Part shown: piece by piece, positions 21,286 through 33,110 of the stretch
How positions within the stretch are numbered: the stretch's first letter is position 1
How the letters are laid out: each line of letters begins with the position of its first letter
From: Costus lasius
Lineage: Eukaryota > Streptophyta > Magnoliopsida > Zingiberales > Costaceae
Reading direction: 5' to 3'
Length of the DNA: 64,000 nucleotides
Assembly (NCBI GenBank): GCA_027563935.2
Contig: CM050454.1
Span: 4,244,001-4,308,000 of the forward strand
The notes under the pieces: model-generated
Told to the model about the DNA's origin: nothing
What the model saw: only the letters and a program-made list of their open reading frames with translations
Databases searched by the model: none
Program-made: the position numbers and the translations under genes

Positions 21286-22445
21286 CTTTTATGCCATGTG
21301 GACGATTTAAATCAAATGATTCATGAGATCTAGGTAAGTTACACCTAATAATCAACTTGAAGTTCAATAACAAAGACAATAATTAAAAATATTTTATTTT
21401 GTGTTAAATGCACGAAAAATTGATTAGTACCTTTATAATGTTAAGAATAATCACGATTTCTTGTTTACTAAGTCGATTAGTTATATGTTGATCATATAAT
21501 TACTACCATAAAAATGCGTCTAAATCTTAATTATAAGCTTAAAAATTGAACCTTTGTTATTTACACCATAAAAACCTTGATCAGAACAATTTTGTCGACA
21601 AATATTTTTGTGCTACAAAGTAGTCATTTTGAACTAGTTGAATAAAATAACTATTTAATGAAGTTAGATGTGCACAAACACAAGCATGTATAAAGCATAC
21701 ATATTATAATATTTCTAAAAAAAACTGAGCCATTAACTTGATGATTTGTAACAATATGACTTAATTTAAAATTTTTAAACCCAAGTTATTATTCGTATGA
21801 TCTTTATACCTTAATGCTATGGCAATTCTCATGTTAGTTCTTAGTTGAGATTAACCTAGGGTACCATAATTTCCCTATTTAAGATTTAGTATCTAATTTA
21901 AAATACTTAAGCACAAATTAGTAATATAAGCTCATTATATTTTTGTATGCTATGAAAATTTTCTTTTCACTTCCTGTTTGGGATTGAGATATTGAGTTGG
22001 TTATTTTGTGAGTGTGTTAGGTGGTGATTTTAAACAATAGGGGGTAAAAGCCTTAAGCATTTTTAGATTTATTTGGCAACAAAGATTCAACTGCATATAT
22101 TATAACATTCATCGTTCACATCATAACTTATAATTTGGACTATAATACTATTTGCTACGAAAGAAAATTTTGTTTATGCAATATAGTTCTTTCATGCTAA
22201 CTAGATATAACCCTAAGTTCAGACTTCAAAGGTTGTCGCATAAATCAAGAGAAATATGTTGGTTGAATAATCATACACAATTGGGTTAGCAGTAGCAACT
22301 AGTGACCTCATAGGCGTATTATAGATATGCACGCAGCAAAAGCAAATCATGTAAAACATTAGTGCTCAGATGTGTCGTATAACACTTGTGTTGGGATATA
22401 CATGGAGCAATGCCTTTGCTAAAATTGACATTAATGTGAAATACA
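21286..22445 (+). pseudogene. ClpB-like intron fragment, copy i (+)
   Basis: This non-coding stretch aligns in the + direction with 51055-52490, the large intron of the ClpB-like pseudogene. Shared words include GGGAAGCTTTTATG, AATCAACTTGAAGTTCAAT and GTGCACA...ACACAAGCATGTATAAA. It lacks the roughly 0.4-kb insertion present at about 51236-51650. It meets an oppositely oriented ClpB-derived piece at about 22445, so 21300-21720 and 22450-22830 are inverted repeats of each other. Confidence 0.7.
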
Positions 22446-25400
22446 TTTGTCAAAAAATTTGTCTGAACAAGATTTTTGAGGTATAAGTGAGAAAGGGAGC
22501 CAAGAAAGAGCTCGGTTAAAAGGTGAAAGAGAAATGAGTTAGAGTTTCATTTAATTTTTAAGCTTTATAGCATATAATTAATTGACTTAGTAAATAACTA
22601 ATAGCAATTATTCTAAACATTATGAAGGTACTAATCAACTTTCCATGGGTTTTAAAACAAAATAAAATGTCATCAATTATTATCTTTGTTAATGAACTTC
22701 AAGTTGATTATCAAATGCTTATATGGATCTTCATAACTAATCATTTAAATGACATAGAGGCTACCCATCACAACATGATTGTGTCATCTTTGTTGCAAGT
22801 ACTGTGCATGTCTCTTGCTACAAATGGTATCAGGTCAATGAGATAGCTAAGGTAAGATTGAGATGACAACTAGTCTACTCAGATAGAGAATAGTGTAGAT
22901 CTTAGCTGCTTTGTGCCTTCTTCCCTTTCCTCATTTTGTGGATTGGTGATGTTGATATGGTGAAAAAAGCATGTGACCACATAATTTAGATATATTAGGC
23001 AAACTAATGTGCTTTGTGAATGAAAAATCATAAGTAACAAAAAAACAATGAGTTGTTGATATAAAAAGTTTAGAGAAAAAGAGATAGATAAAGAGATGTC
23101 AAAAGAGAAATTCATTTGAATTAATATTCACTAATAATAATTTGGACACATTAATAAGAATATAGCTACAAATATTAATGCCCCTCCCATCAAAAAATTG
23201 TGAGAAAATGACAAATTAATAAGAATATAGCTACAAATTTATACCATACCTTTGTATCCAATAAAGGTTTGGGAACATCCACTATTATAATTAGTTGTGC
23301 TAATCTCCAAAACATAAGTATTCCAAAAGTTAATAATTATGATGATTGCATCCATATGATGACAATAAATATCACATAATACAAGATTCAATAAATATGT
23401 TGCAATATCTAATCGTGTTGGTTAATATATTTATGACAAACACAAAGAACAAAAACTATAAGGATTATACCCTTCAACAATAGCAGTCTTCCCAACACTA
23501 GGCTCACTAATAATTATAAGATTATTTTCGTTGTCCTAAATAAAATATCGATATAATGTTGTATTTCATCATCACAACCTATAACAAGATCCAATTTATC
23601 ATGCTTAGTAAGCTCTGTCAAGTCACTACCATAGTTCTTTAGTTCTTGGTACTTCCCTTCAGTACATGCAAGTAAGAATACCATAATATAAGACTAAAAA
23701 ATTAATCATTCAAGGAATACCATAATCTAATATTTATATAATATTTTACTTCTTTACTTTTTATATTTTTATAATATTTTCCTTCTTTACTTCTTCATTT
23801 TCACTAATCACTATCGCTAAAACAATTACTTTACTAATTTAAAAATATTATTTATTTATTATATTATTTATAATCGGTAAAATCGGTTTTTTACCGAATC
23901 GAAAAAAATTTACCGATATCGATACCGATAACCGATTTGTAGAAAAATCATTACCGATACTGATACCGATACCGAATATACCGAACCGAATGTACACCCC
24001 TAGTGGGAGGAGGAATATGGGTTAGGGTTTTAAGGATAATTTAGTAACTATAGTAGAACGTGTTTGAGTCTTGGACGGATATCCAAGATTTTAAATTCGT
24101 TTCTAATTTAACTTACAATAGTTTGGGTTTTTCTAATCAACTCAAATTTCTTTTGTCAAAATCATAATGGGATGGGCGGAGTCGAGTCGGATATAAACTT
24201 TTTTACCGTCCCTAATTCAAATTGGACTCATGGATATATATGTTCCTTTTTAACTTCAACGTGCATAAAGGGCTAAGGAGTTATGTACTCGGAGATAAAG
24301 TTAAAAAAAAAAGAAATATAGACTTATTTGCTTGGGCAAATGAATAATTTAGAAAGAAAAATAAGAGGAAAACTTAGGTATTAAATTATTTTTTGCATGA
24401 ATCAAATAAAAAGTTAAAACTATATCTTAACTTCACTAACTTTACCCTTAATTTTTCACCACACTGCTACTCGTCCTCGCTCACTATGAGCTTTCTTTAC
24501 TACTCGTCCTCACTGTCATTGCTCGAGCTCGATACAAGTAAGAATACCATAATATAAGACTAAAAAATTAATCATTCAAGGAATACTAAGAACAGTAAAA
24601 AACGAAAGTTATGTACAAAAATTAATGTATGTCAAAAAGATGAGATGCAAATAAAGTAGAAAATGGCTGCATATTAAGGGGCGTCCATTATTCGAATCAA
24701 CCCATAAAAAACAACCCGAACCAAACTGAAATTCTCGTTCAAAATCTTTTCTAAAAAATGAGTTTGTTTTTTAGTTCAACATAAATCGATTAAACTAATT
24801 TTTTTTTTTAACATAGGCAAGTAACATATGAAGACAAGATTCGACTCTGAATCCTTGTTACCAAAAACAAGTCCTTACTAGTTGACCTTGTTATTCTAAT
24901 TTAGAATTGGTCTAGCTAGTTCAATTTGGTTGAAGCAATTGTACAACCCTACACAAATTTAGAGGTATGGGCTTTAAATACATGATTTTCTACTTTAATA
25001 GGGACACCATAAACTTCAATGCAAGTTTACCTTTCATTTATAATATTATTATATGCTATTTTGTTCATTAAAATATTTTTAGAAATAATTTATAGAAAAT
25101 TATCAAGTCAAAATTGGGAAATTAACTATATAACATTAGCAATACAAGTTATAATCTCATAATAATATACAGGTCTGGAAGTACAGATTTGATGTCAGTA
25201 AACTACAGCTAAAATAGAATCAACTATAACTAATAAGTCTAATTGACTAGTAGAAGAGCCATGTTCCATTATCAACCATAAGCACAACATTTGAAGCAAT
25301 ATATAAAAATGAATATTAAATGAGAAAATTATAAGTGCACATAACATACTTTGATTGGTGACTCTCTTTGATTTCTCAGAATAATAGCATTTTGTAACTC

Positions 25401-25870
25401 ATTCTCCCTGAGTTAGATCCTTAAATAATTGTTGTCCAAATCCTTTGTCAAAACAGAATGTTAGGACATAGTGCTCAACTGACATAAATTCATCACCAAA
25501 CTCTTTTTTTTGGACTTAAAGGCCTTGGCAAGGAGAGCATCATATGTTGCGCCAATTCATGCTTACTGATAACACCACTAACCCACAATGCAACAAATGT
25601 TGTTGATTAAATAAGCAAAAGGATGATACCTAAATGTGTAATTTGTACCTTGCAGTAAAATTGTGTTGTCAATTATAGCTTTCCGGAAGATACTTCTAGC
25701 TAAATCATCCTTCTACTCCAAAAGGTCTTTCATGAGATGCTTAGAGTTTTCACTACTAGTTGCTTATATTATCGTGTGACTTTTCTTGCATCAATGATTC
25801 TGTCTCATACCATCTTTGTGAAATATACTTGGTTAATCTAGCAAATGAGGATTAATTCATTAAACTTTGC
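22446..25870 (-). pseudogene. ClpB-like 5' half, copy ii (-), broken
   Basis: Read on the - strand this follows the ClpB-like gene at 47980-51780. Recognisable pieces are an N-domain exon at about 25837-25650 (with FTKM/VVKTLSISHERPFGV-like decayed frame and stops), a second N-domain exon at about 25578-25350 (matching FGDELLSVEH...FGQQLFKDL), and the NBD1 exon at about 23664-23471. The NBD1 exon keeps a SEPSVGKTAIVEG Walker A with its threonine, unlike the copy at 49745. Intron sequence between them is also collinear. Frame breaks in all exons make it a pseudogene. The transit-peptide exon and everything after NBD1 are missing. Similarity stops at about 25870, beyond which the gypsy-containing block begins. 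Confidence 0.75.
23668..24590. repeat. Insertion between 53-bp direct repeats in ClpB copy ii intron
   Basis: The sequence CAAGTAAGAATACCATAATA and the following 30 bases up to ATTCAAGGAATAC occur at about 23669-23722 and again at about 24536-24588. The matching intron of the main copy (before 49745) has it once. The 0.8 kb between is foreign and includes an ACCGATACCG-rich segment (23875-24000) that ends ACACCCCTA, like a hAT terminus. Confidence 0.7.
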
Positions 25871-26550
25871 ACTCTTAAATCATGCTATTAGGCCGATGAC
25901 TCTATAAACAAAGACCCAATGAAAATACATAAATAAATACAGAACTTAACATGTAGATAAATAGGAAGGACATTCCTAAGTGGACTCATAAAGAATAAGC
26001 ATCTTAACATTTCAAAATTCATACAGCATGTATGAGAATCTCAATCATCATAGCAGAGTACTAACATAAATAAAAAAGTAAAATGCAAGGTGTCATACAA
26101 AACTGTCACATAGTGGGGCCTGAAGATGTGGACCAGGCCCACGAATATAATGACATATAAGATACAATGCTACAATATTATCCATCACAGAAAAGTGTCC
26201 AAACACAAGACACCAAGCAAGCAAAGTTAAATAACCACATGAAGACAAAAGGAGAAACCGGAGTATAGAAAGCTCACACACTCTAAAAGTTTGCATAGTC
26301 CTCTATGCGAAGTCCAGATACGTGAGAGGAGTAGGTGGAGGGCCGGGAGAGAGCAGAAATTGCATGCTATCATGGACGAACACCATAATCACGGTCGGGC
26401 CGTGATTCACACTGTGCTGCAAACAAATACTTGGCTTTGATTCCCTATTCTCCAGAAAGTATGCCTACAATATAGAATAAATCTCAATCAGCAAAGACCT
26501 CCATGAAAACAAAACAAAACACATCAAAATCCACTTATAAGAGTTTTCAA
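25871..26550. other. Spacer and probable 3' end of the gypsy element
   Basis: No coding sequence is recognisable. Words such as CACGGTCGGGCCGTGATTCAC near 26390 resemble the GCCGTGA-rich parts of the LTR at 28765-30263, so the right part is probably 3' untranslated or LTR remnant of the - strand gypsy element. A complete second LTR is not present. Confidence 0.4.
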
Positions 26551-27645
26551 CTAAAATAAAAAAAAACCAACATATAACAGAAATAAACAAGCAAAAACTT
26601 GGGCTGCCTCCCAAGGAGAGCTACTTTTAGGTCTATAGCTCGACCATAAATAGTGTTTATCAACCACACCAGATGAATCAAAAAGTGTGAGAACACCCCT
26701 TTTGTCAGTTTGGCCATCCAGATAATAATGTTTTAGTCTCTGGCCATTCACAATAAAACTTCATGTATGCTCTGCCCAAATCTTGATGGCCCCATGAGGA
26801 TATACTTGTTGCACAGTGAAGGGTCCTGACCACCTTGTTCTTGACTTTCCATGAAATAATTTTAGCTTAGTGTTAAAGAGCAGAACTCTATCACCTTCAA
26901 GAAATTCCCCTTTGATAATGTGCTGGTCGTGCCATTGCTTAGTGTGTTCTTTGTTCAAATTGGCGTTGACTATTATTTGATATGTAGAGTTGTTACCAAG
27001 GAACTCATGGTGAGGGTTGCTAGGAAGGCTCTCGTACTCAATCTTCTTTTCTTCTGTCTCTCCTAAGATTACTTTAGGAAGGGTTTCCAACTTCGATGAC
27101 CTGGACTCCAAAACTGGGTGTGAGTCCAACAATAGTGAATAATCAATAGTATGGTCATCTATGTCTCGGTCCTCAGCATGAAGCAAACATAGTTCTAGCG
27201 GGTCGATATCTCTCCTGTAAGGTTCAATGTGCTTCACATCTCTCTCTATGATATCAACATGGCAACATGTACCTGCAAGAGAAGGTTTCTTTAGAGAGTC
27301 TGATAAACTAAATTGTATAACATTCTCACTGATGTTTAAGTCCAGTTTTCCATTTTTGACATCGACCACCGCACCAGCTGTGGCAAGGAATGGTCTCCCA
27401 AGAATAATAGGTAATCTGTCATCCTCATCAATCTCCAACACAACAAAATCTGTCAGAATAAAATAGTTGCCTACTTTGACAGGGACATCTTCCACAATCC
27501 CAATAGCTCGACGGATCGATCTATCAGCCAACTGTAGTGAAATGGTAGTTGACTTCAAGTCTCCTAAATTCAGCTTCTTGCACAGGGACAGAGGTATCAA
27601 ACTAACACTCGCCCCCAAGTCACAAAGGGCCCGATGGAATGTCAT
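26551..27645 (-). pseudogene. Gypsy (Tat/Athila-type) protease joined to integrase C-terminus
   Basis: The - strand frame 27645-26761 begins FHRALCDLGASVSLIPLS, the retropepsin active site in the DLGAS form of Tat/Athila elements, followed by the flap region and ILGRPFLATAGAVVDV. After HHEFLGNNSTYQIIVNANLN, which normally precedes reverse transcriptase, it passes without a frame break to QWHDQHIIKGEF and GDRVLLFNTKLKLF, the integrase C-terminal region. RT, RNase H and the DDE core are absent. A TGA at about 26761 interrupts the frame. The same frame continues as IVNGQRLKHYYLDG to 26551. This is a transposon relic, not a host gene. Confidence 0.85.
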
Positions 27646-28680
27646 CTCCCCAATCTGGCAGATATGGAAAAACTGCCTGGGTCCTTGAGCTTTTGGAGCA
27701 GTTTGTTCTAGATAATCGCACTACCTCCTGAGTAAGTGCAATAGTCTCTTGCTCCTCTAACATCCTCTTATTGAACAAGATGTCCTTCAGAAATTTGGCA
27801 TATGTAGGCATCTCTGACAATACATCAACAAAAGGCATGTTAATATAAAGTTTTTTCAGAACTTCAAGAAACTTACCAAATTGTTTGTCTAGCTTGGCCT
27901 TGAAAAATCTCTGTGGAAAAGGAATTGGAGGTTTATATGCAGGTGGCTCAACATAAGGCCGCTCCTCCTCAGTCTGTTCAAGTGTCACAGGAGTTGTCCC
28001 TTGGTTTTGATCTATAGTGTCAGGTGTTGCATCTTCTCCTCTGTCATCAGTTGGCATTTTTGGATCTTCTAGTTGCTTGCCACTTCTGGTTGAGATTGCA
28101 TTGCAATACTCCCTTGGATTGACCTCTAGTTGGGATGGGAGCTTTCCTGAAGGTCTAGTAGATGAGCTAGCTTGCTGGGCTAGCTGAGTCTCCAGCATCT
28201 TATTGTGGGCGGCTAAGGCATCTAACTTTGATGTCATTTGTTTCATGGTCTCATTCACTACTTCATTTTGTTTAATCTGTGCCGCCACAAAAGTCTCAAG
28301 TAGAGACTCCAGATTTGACTTTGGTGGTGGAGTGTAAGTCCTGGCTTGGAATCCTGAAAATTGCCTGTAATTTGCCTGTGGTGGTTGTGCCGGTTGTTGT
28401 TGCACTGGTTGGGAAGTCTGGTATGAAAAGTTCTGGTGGTTGCGCCATCCTTGGTTATATCTGTTGGAATATGTGTTATTCATCGGGTTAATGTTTCCAA
28501 CTGTATTCATGTGTTCAGGATGATTCAGGACCAACTGACCAATCCCCAGCTGATAATCTGCACCTGCATGGCCTACAACCCCACATAACTCACAAGATAT
28601 AGAATTAGCATCAACAGAGTTAATTGGAAAAGAATCCAACCTCTTGGTTAAAGAATCTACCTTAGCGGTTAATGACTAGT
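27620..28680 (-). pseudogene. Gypsy gag remnant
   Basis: The - strand frame has a degenerate zinc knuckle CELCGVVGH near residues 17-25, a Q/P-rich linker, and PFPQRFFKAKLDKQFGKFLEVLKK, the conserved gag-pro linker of Tat/Athila gypsy elements, near residues 240-265. The last of the expected knuckle cysteines is replaced by tyrosine (ADYQ). The frame shifts near 27710, since EQTAPKAQGP and FFHICQIGEMTFHRALCD continue in the protease frame. The capsid-encoding N-terminal portion of gag is missing. It lies directly downstream, on the - strand, of the primer-binding site and LTR. Confidence 0.8.
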
Positions 28681-28740
28681 CTAAAACTAACTAAAGCATA
28701 GTCTACCAATTCTCAAAAATATACTAATATCAACCGTTGT

Positions 28741-28758
28741 TCCCCGGCAACGGCACCA
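28741..28758 (-). promoter_or_regulatory. tRNA primer-binding site of gypsy element
   Basis: On the - strand the sequence TGGTGCCGTTGCCGGGGA follows the LTR end by a 6-base spacer. It closely matches the tRNA-Asp-type primer-binding site (TGGCGCCGTTGCCGGGGA) used by many plant gypsy elements, with one change. Confidence 0.75.
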
Positions 28759-28764
28759 AAAACT

Positions 28765-30263
28765 TGACACGTCCCGCAAGTACACGGTTTTGTCGAAGTA
28801 ATATAAAAGATGTCGAATCCCACAAGGAACAACGTTGAGTACTAGAAAATCCAAGTTTTAATAGCTAGGCGAATCGAAACGTGGTTTTGAGAACTAAAAT
28901 CAGAAAAACAAGTAATCACAACTACGTCGGGAGAGAGTAAATATGACAGAGATATCAGGGCTACGGTTTCCACCACGTTGACGATCTCAATCGCACAAGA
29001 TATATATTAGTTATTTGGATTAGATTATTGGTTTTGCACAAGGAATCTAACCCTACGGTATAAGGTACCCTCTCTCGAGTGTACACCCCGATGTTCGACT
29101 AAGACGATCTCCTACTCTCGCGGTGGATCATTTTAGACGAACCCAATGAGTTCTATGACAGATTATGAAACCCTTGAGCGAAGACCAAGCACTCTCGTGT
29201 TGAGGTTTCGCAAGTTTTACTAAGAGAATCCACCCTTACGATCCTCCTCTCGGTATGAATTGTAACGGCTAATACATGAAAATACTCGGCGAAGGTAAAA
29301 TCACAATATAAGTGCATCAAAGTAAAATATGCTCACAAAGAAATCCAAATAACAGAATTAAGATAAAGTTTACGATTAAAATTCGTCAACGGCTTTCACC
29401 AAGCCCCAAAATAGGGTTTACGTTACAATCGTCATTGAAACGCTCAAAAATCTCTCTTTTAACATGGTAAAATCACAAGGAAGAGTTTCTAAGTGATAGG
29501 AGAAGATAAACCGAAACCAATCCTGAAGAATTGAAGCGCTCTGATGATCAGATCTCCAAAAATCACCTCGAACTCCTCTTTCTGCCGTGTTCTTCCGCCC
29601 TCGCCGCTTCGTCATGTGATTAATCGATGATTAGGGCATAAAAATAAGGGCTTTTATATCCCACGCCTTCTCCTTCGAAAGAGCTTTCCATAGAGTCCTC
29701 ACTTGCCAAATTTGGATGCCAAACGGGTCAGAAATCATCAAAAATCCGAGTGGAACTCGGGTCCGCTCGTGCCTGGGTTGGAATCACGGGTGAACCCCGC
29801 CGGGTTCACCTGGCCGTGATTCCTTCTGTGCAGTCTGGCTGAAAGAAGTGCGGAGCACCCCGCCGGGGTTCACTTGGCTGTGCTTCATTCTGTGCAGATT
29901 TCGGCCTAAAGGAAAACTGGTGGGGTTCACCCAGTCGTGAAGCTCTCTGTGAGGTTCTGCTGGCTGGTGAAGAAACTGGTGCCAGATCGTATTTTTCAGG
30001 CTAACTCCGTTTAAGCCCAAATTTAACGTGTAGCTTCGTCTTCGTATAAGAAATCGTCCCATAGCCTTAGAAACTTCAAAATATACAAAAAAAAATGGGT
30101 GATTTTACCTGAAATTCCACAAAAGTACCAAAAAGTAAAGATTCTAAAGCTTTCAAGTAAGTAAGCCTTAAAAGAGTATAAAAGTGTCAAAATAAGCATA
30201 GATTTAACGTGAAATAGCTATGAATATTACTACTAAAATGCAAGGCATCAATGTGCCCCTACA
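28765..30263 (-). repeat. 5' LTR of the gypsy element (about 1.5 kb)
   Basis: Read on the - strand it begins TGTAGGGGCACATTGATG and ends GACGTGTCA, six bases before the primer-binding site. It carries blocks shared with the insert at 41490-42958 (CGAAGTAATATAA, CACCACG(T/C)TGAC, CTACTCTCG, GTTCTATGA). The outer end at 30263 coincides with the truncation point of a ClpB-like last exon. A target duplication could not be checked because the other end of the element is lost. Confidence 0.65.
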
Positions 30264-30273
30264 GAAGAAGCTT

Positions 30274-31193
30274 ATAAAAAAATAGATGTTTGTCGCTATT
30301 GCTGTTAACACTCGAGTTGGTTTAATTTCTCCCATTACTTACAATAAAGCATTGTAAACAAGTAGACAACTAGAATGGAATCCTCTCGGCTAATTGTAAT
30401 GTAGGTTTTGGATTTTGGACTTTGAGATATACATCTATCTTCCAAAGAATGATTTTGTTTACATATTGTTTCATTAAAATTGTTGTCTCTCATAGGGTGT
30501 CTACTCATTAGAGAAAGGTGAAAAAATCTTATACCTAGATGGAATTAGGGAGGATGTGAATTTTATGCATTCAATATTATTGAATGTAGACAAATCTATA
30601 TCGCTTGATAATAACTTTGTTAACATACACTTCTGAATAGTTTGCATGTAGTGCATGCATTGACGGTAATAAGTGTTTTATAGATTGGTACATAAATAAA
30701 AATTTTTGAGCTATTTTTGCTAGATGCATTGCGGTGGTTGACGGAGATTTTTCCAATTGTGCGAATAAAACTTTTTTTCTAGAGAAGCAAAAGCAGCAAG
30801 AGTATCAAATTATAACTGTCAATCTTCTATTTTTTTTTCTTGCTTTTTTGTACTTCTATTTTTTAGAACTGAACATTTTTTTCCTCTTGATTTTTACTTA
30901 AAAGCTGCTTAATAAAAAATTTGGCTGAAGAGACCCATAGTCAAATATCAATTATTGATGGGTCTCTTTTCCTTCTCCATATAGTTGACATCATGAGATT
31001 GCCACCAAAATTACTCTTAGAGATATTCTCTATGTTCCTAAATTTTTAGTTAATTTGTTATTTATTTGTGCCTTGACAAATACCTTGGATTGATCAATGA
31101 TATTCTTTCTCTCATATTATGTATTTCATGACTTCAAGAGGAGGGTGACAATTGGTGGGGGGCTTAAGGTGGGAGGGGTGTATTCTGACCGAC
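30274..31193 (+). pseudogene. ClpB-like 3' end and flank, copy iii (+)
   Basis: The first about 70 bases (GTCGCTATTGCTGTTAACACTC) match the last codons of the ClpB-like gene at 56813-56880. What follows matches its 3' flank, for example TAATTTCTCCCAT, AATAAAGCATTGTAAAC and GGAATCCTCTCGG. The exon is cut on the left next to the gypsy LTR end, and the stop-codon region differs. Only a fragment of the reading frame remains. Confidence 0.8.
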
Positions 31194-31204
31194 CTTACAC
31201 CTAG

Positions 31205-32694
31205 TGTCACGCCCCGGTCGGAACGGTCTAAAAACAACGCTTATCCGTTGTCTCAGAGCCGTCCGGCGGAACACCGGAACGTGATCGCGCTAGGGTTTCC
31301 GAACCGAATTTCGTCCCCAAATTCAAAACCCTAGTTCCCGCTCAATTTTTCTTCCCAAATTACAAGTCTCTCAAAGAAACCCTAACCCTAATTTGAGAAA
31401 TCGAGGAAGAATCGAAAATCCCAAATCAGAAAATCAAAACACCTCTCCTGATTTTGACCCGGTCAAAATCACGTTTACTGTGCAAACTCGCCGATCGAAT
31501 CGTCCTTGCTGACGTCACGCTGACGTCAGCCACCGATTAAATCCGTCGCCGCGAACTCGTTCTCCGGGTGACGTCACGCTGACGTCGGCGCGCGAAATCG
31601 ATTTCGATTTCGAATTTGCGCCGCCAATTTTGACCTTTTCCTTGTTGACGTCTGCTTGCGTCAGCCGCCAAATCGTCCGAAATTGCCGTTGACCGCTTGA
31701 CTCTCCTCGTTTCGAACGCTCGACGCGTTCGAAGCCGTCGTCTTCACGCGTCGAACGCGCGTCTGCGTTCGACGCTGCCGTCGCCGGAGAAGGAAGGCCG
31801 CCGCCTTCCGTCGTCGTAGAACAGGGGAAGGAGAAGGAAGGTAAAGCTTCGTTTATTCCTTGAAGAATACTTACAAGCCTCCTCTCTCAACGCCGACGAC
31901 CACCGTCGCCGGTGCCCCTCTCCCTCCCTCGCCGGCGCTGCCGGTTACATTCACTCGTTCACCTTTCTCTCGCCTCGACGCTCGTCGTCGCCGGCTCCCT
32001 CAAGCTCACAGACTATCCTTGTTCCGTCTGTGGGTTTGGACGGGGCGACGGCGTGCCTCGCTGTCGCCGGTGGTGGCGTACCCGCGCACCGGGTGGAGTC
32101 GCCCTTCGTTGCGCACTCCCCCCCCCCCCCCGCTTCGTTCTCTGTTGCTCGTTTTATAGGGCAGAGGCGTCGCTCGCCTCTGCCGCTGGATTCGGACGCG
32201 GTCCGCGTCTTCTGCGCCCGCGTCTTCCGCCTGCAGACTCGAAGCCATGCGTCTCTCGTGCCCGTCGCCGAGACCTCCGAAAACCTCGCCGCCTCCACTC
32301 CAGAGTCCGAGTCTTCCGCTGGAGTCTGCGCCCCGATCGATTCGCTCCGAACTCCATCGCTTGTTTCCGTCCGAAGCATACGCCGCCAGTCTCCGCGTTC
32401 CAGTTCGCATCCGAATCGTCCGGCGTCGACCGCGTCTTTCGCGTCGCCCGCCTGAAGAAGATGCCGCTCCAGTCGTCGCCTGCGCACGCCACAGCGAAGT
32501 CATCGACCGCGTCCAAGTTTTCCGCGAGGTTGCTTGCTGCGTCTGTCGCGTTCGGCGATTTGAAGCAGAAGACGAGGTCGCAGCTCCATCGCGCCTCGAT
32601 TCCACTGTGGTTCAATGGGCCACCGTTCCCTTCTTCTGATCTTTGGGCTTTTGGGTCCGGGCCTGGGCCGAACCGGCCTGACCCAGGCCTGACA
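31205..32694 (+). mobile_element. Solo LTR, family TGTCACGCCCCGG (copy 2, 1490 bp)
   Basis: It starts TGTCACGCCCCGGTCGG and ends CTGACA, with perfect 5-bp duplications CCTAG at 31200-31204 and 32695-32699. It is the opposite-orientation relative of 16762-18240, with the same 14-base homopolymer (C at 32118-32131), a following TTTTATAGGG word and paired TGACGTCA motifs at 31508-31530 and 31568-31588. Overlapping ORFs up to 287 codons exist on both strands but show no domain. It sits exactly at the left end of a hAT element, splitting it from its own target duplication. Confidence 0.85.
31508..31588. promoter_or_regulatory. Two paired TGACG/ACGT-core motif clusters in solo LTR copy 2
   Basis: GCTGACGTCACGCTGACGTC at 31508 and GTGACGTCACGCTGACGTC near 31568 repeat the arrangement seen in copy 1. 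Conservation in two otherwise diverged LTRs suggests an element-encoded, bZIP-type regulatory site. Confidence 0.4.
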
Positions 32695-32696
32695 CC

Positions 32697-33102
32697 TAGG
32701 GATGTCAACAGGTTGGGTACCTGCGAGTTTTGGCCAAACCCGATCCCAACCCGACCCAAACCCGAACCCGACTAAACCCGAGTCGGGTATTTAAACGGGT
32801 ACCCGCATGTACCCGTTTAAATTAAAATATTTTTTATTTATTTTTATAAAATATAACTATAAAATAATAATAATAATAAATATATTTATTAAAAATTATT
32901 TTATTATATAAATATATATATATATATATATTTATTTATTTTTTATTATATATTAATCAGGTATCTTAATCGGGTAACCGAACCCGTGAGAATAAACCTG
33001 AACCCAACCCGATTAACTAATCGGGTACCTGAATCCACCATAAACGGGTCGGGTTGGGTCAGGCCGGGTACCCGCGAGTTCGAGTACCCATTGACACCCC
33101 TA
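32697..33102. mobile_element. Non-autonomous hAT element (406 bp)
   Basis: Ends TAGGGATGTCAACAGGT and ACCCATTGACACCCCTA are inverted repeats. The right target duplication is CTTACACC (33103-33110). Its perfect left partner is at 31194-31201, on the far side of the solo LTR that landed in the element's end. The interior consists of GGGTACCCG and CCCGACCC words plus an AT-rich core, with no transposase. Confidence 0.85.
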
Positions 33103-33110
33103 CTTACACC

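Noticed and set aside
31860..32775. ORFs up to 287 codons in the second solo LTR
   Set aside because: Same reason as above. The frames differ from those of copy 1 and include the homopolymer tract.
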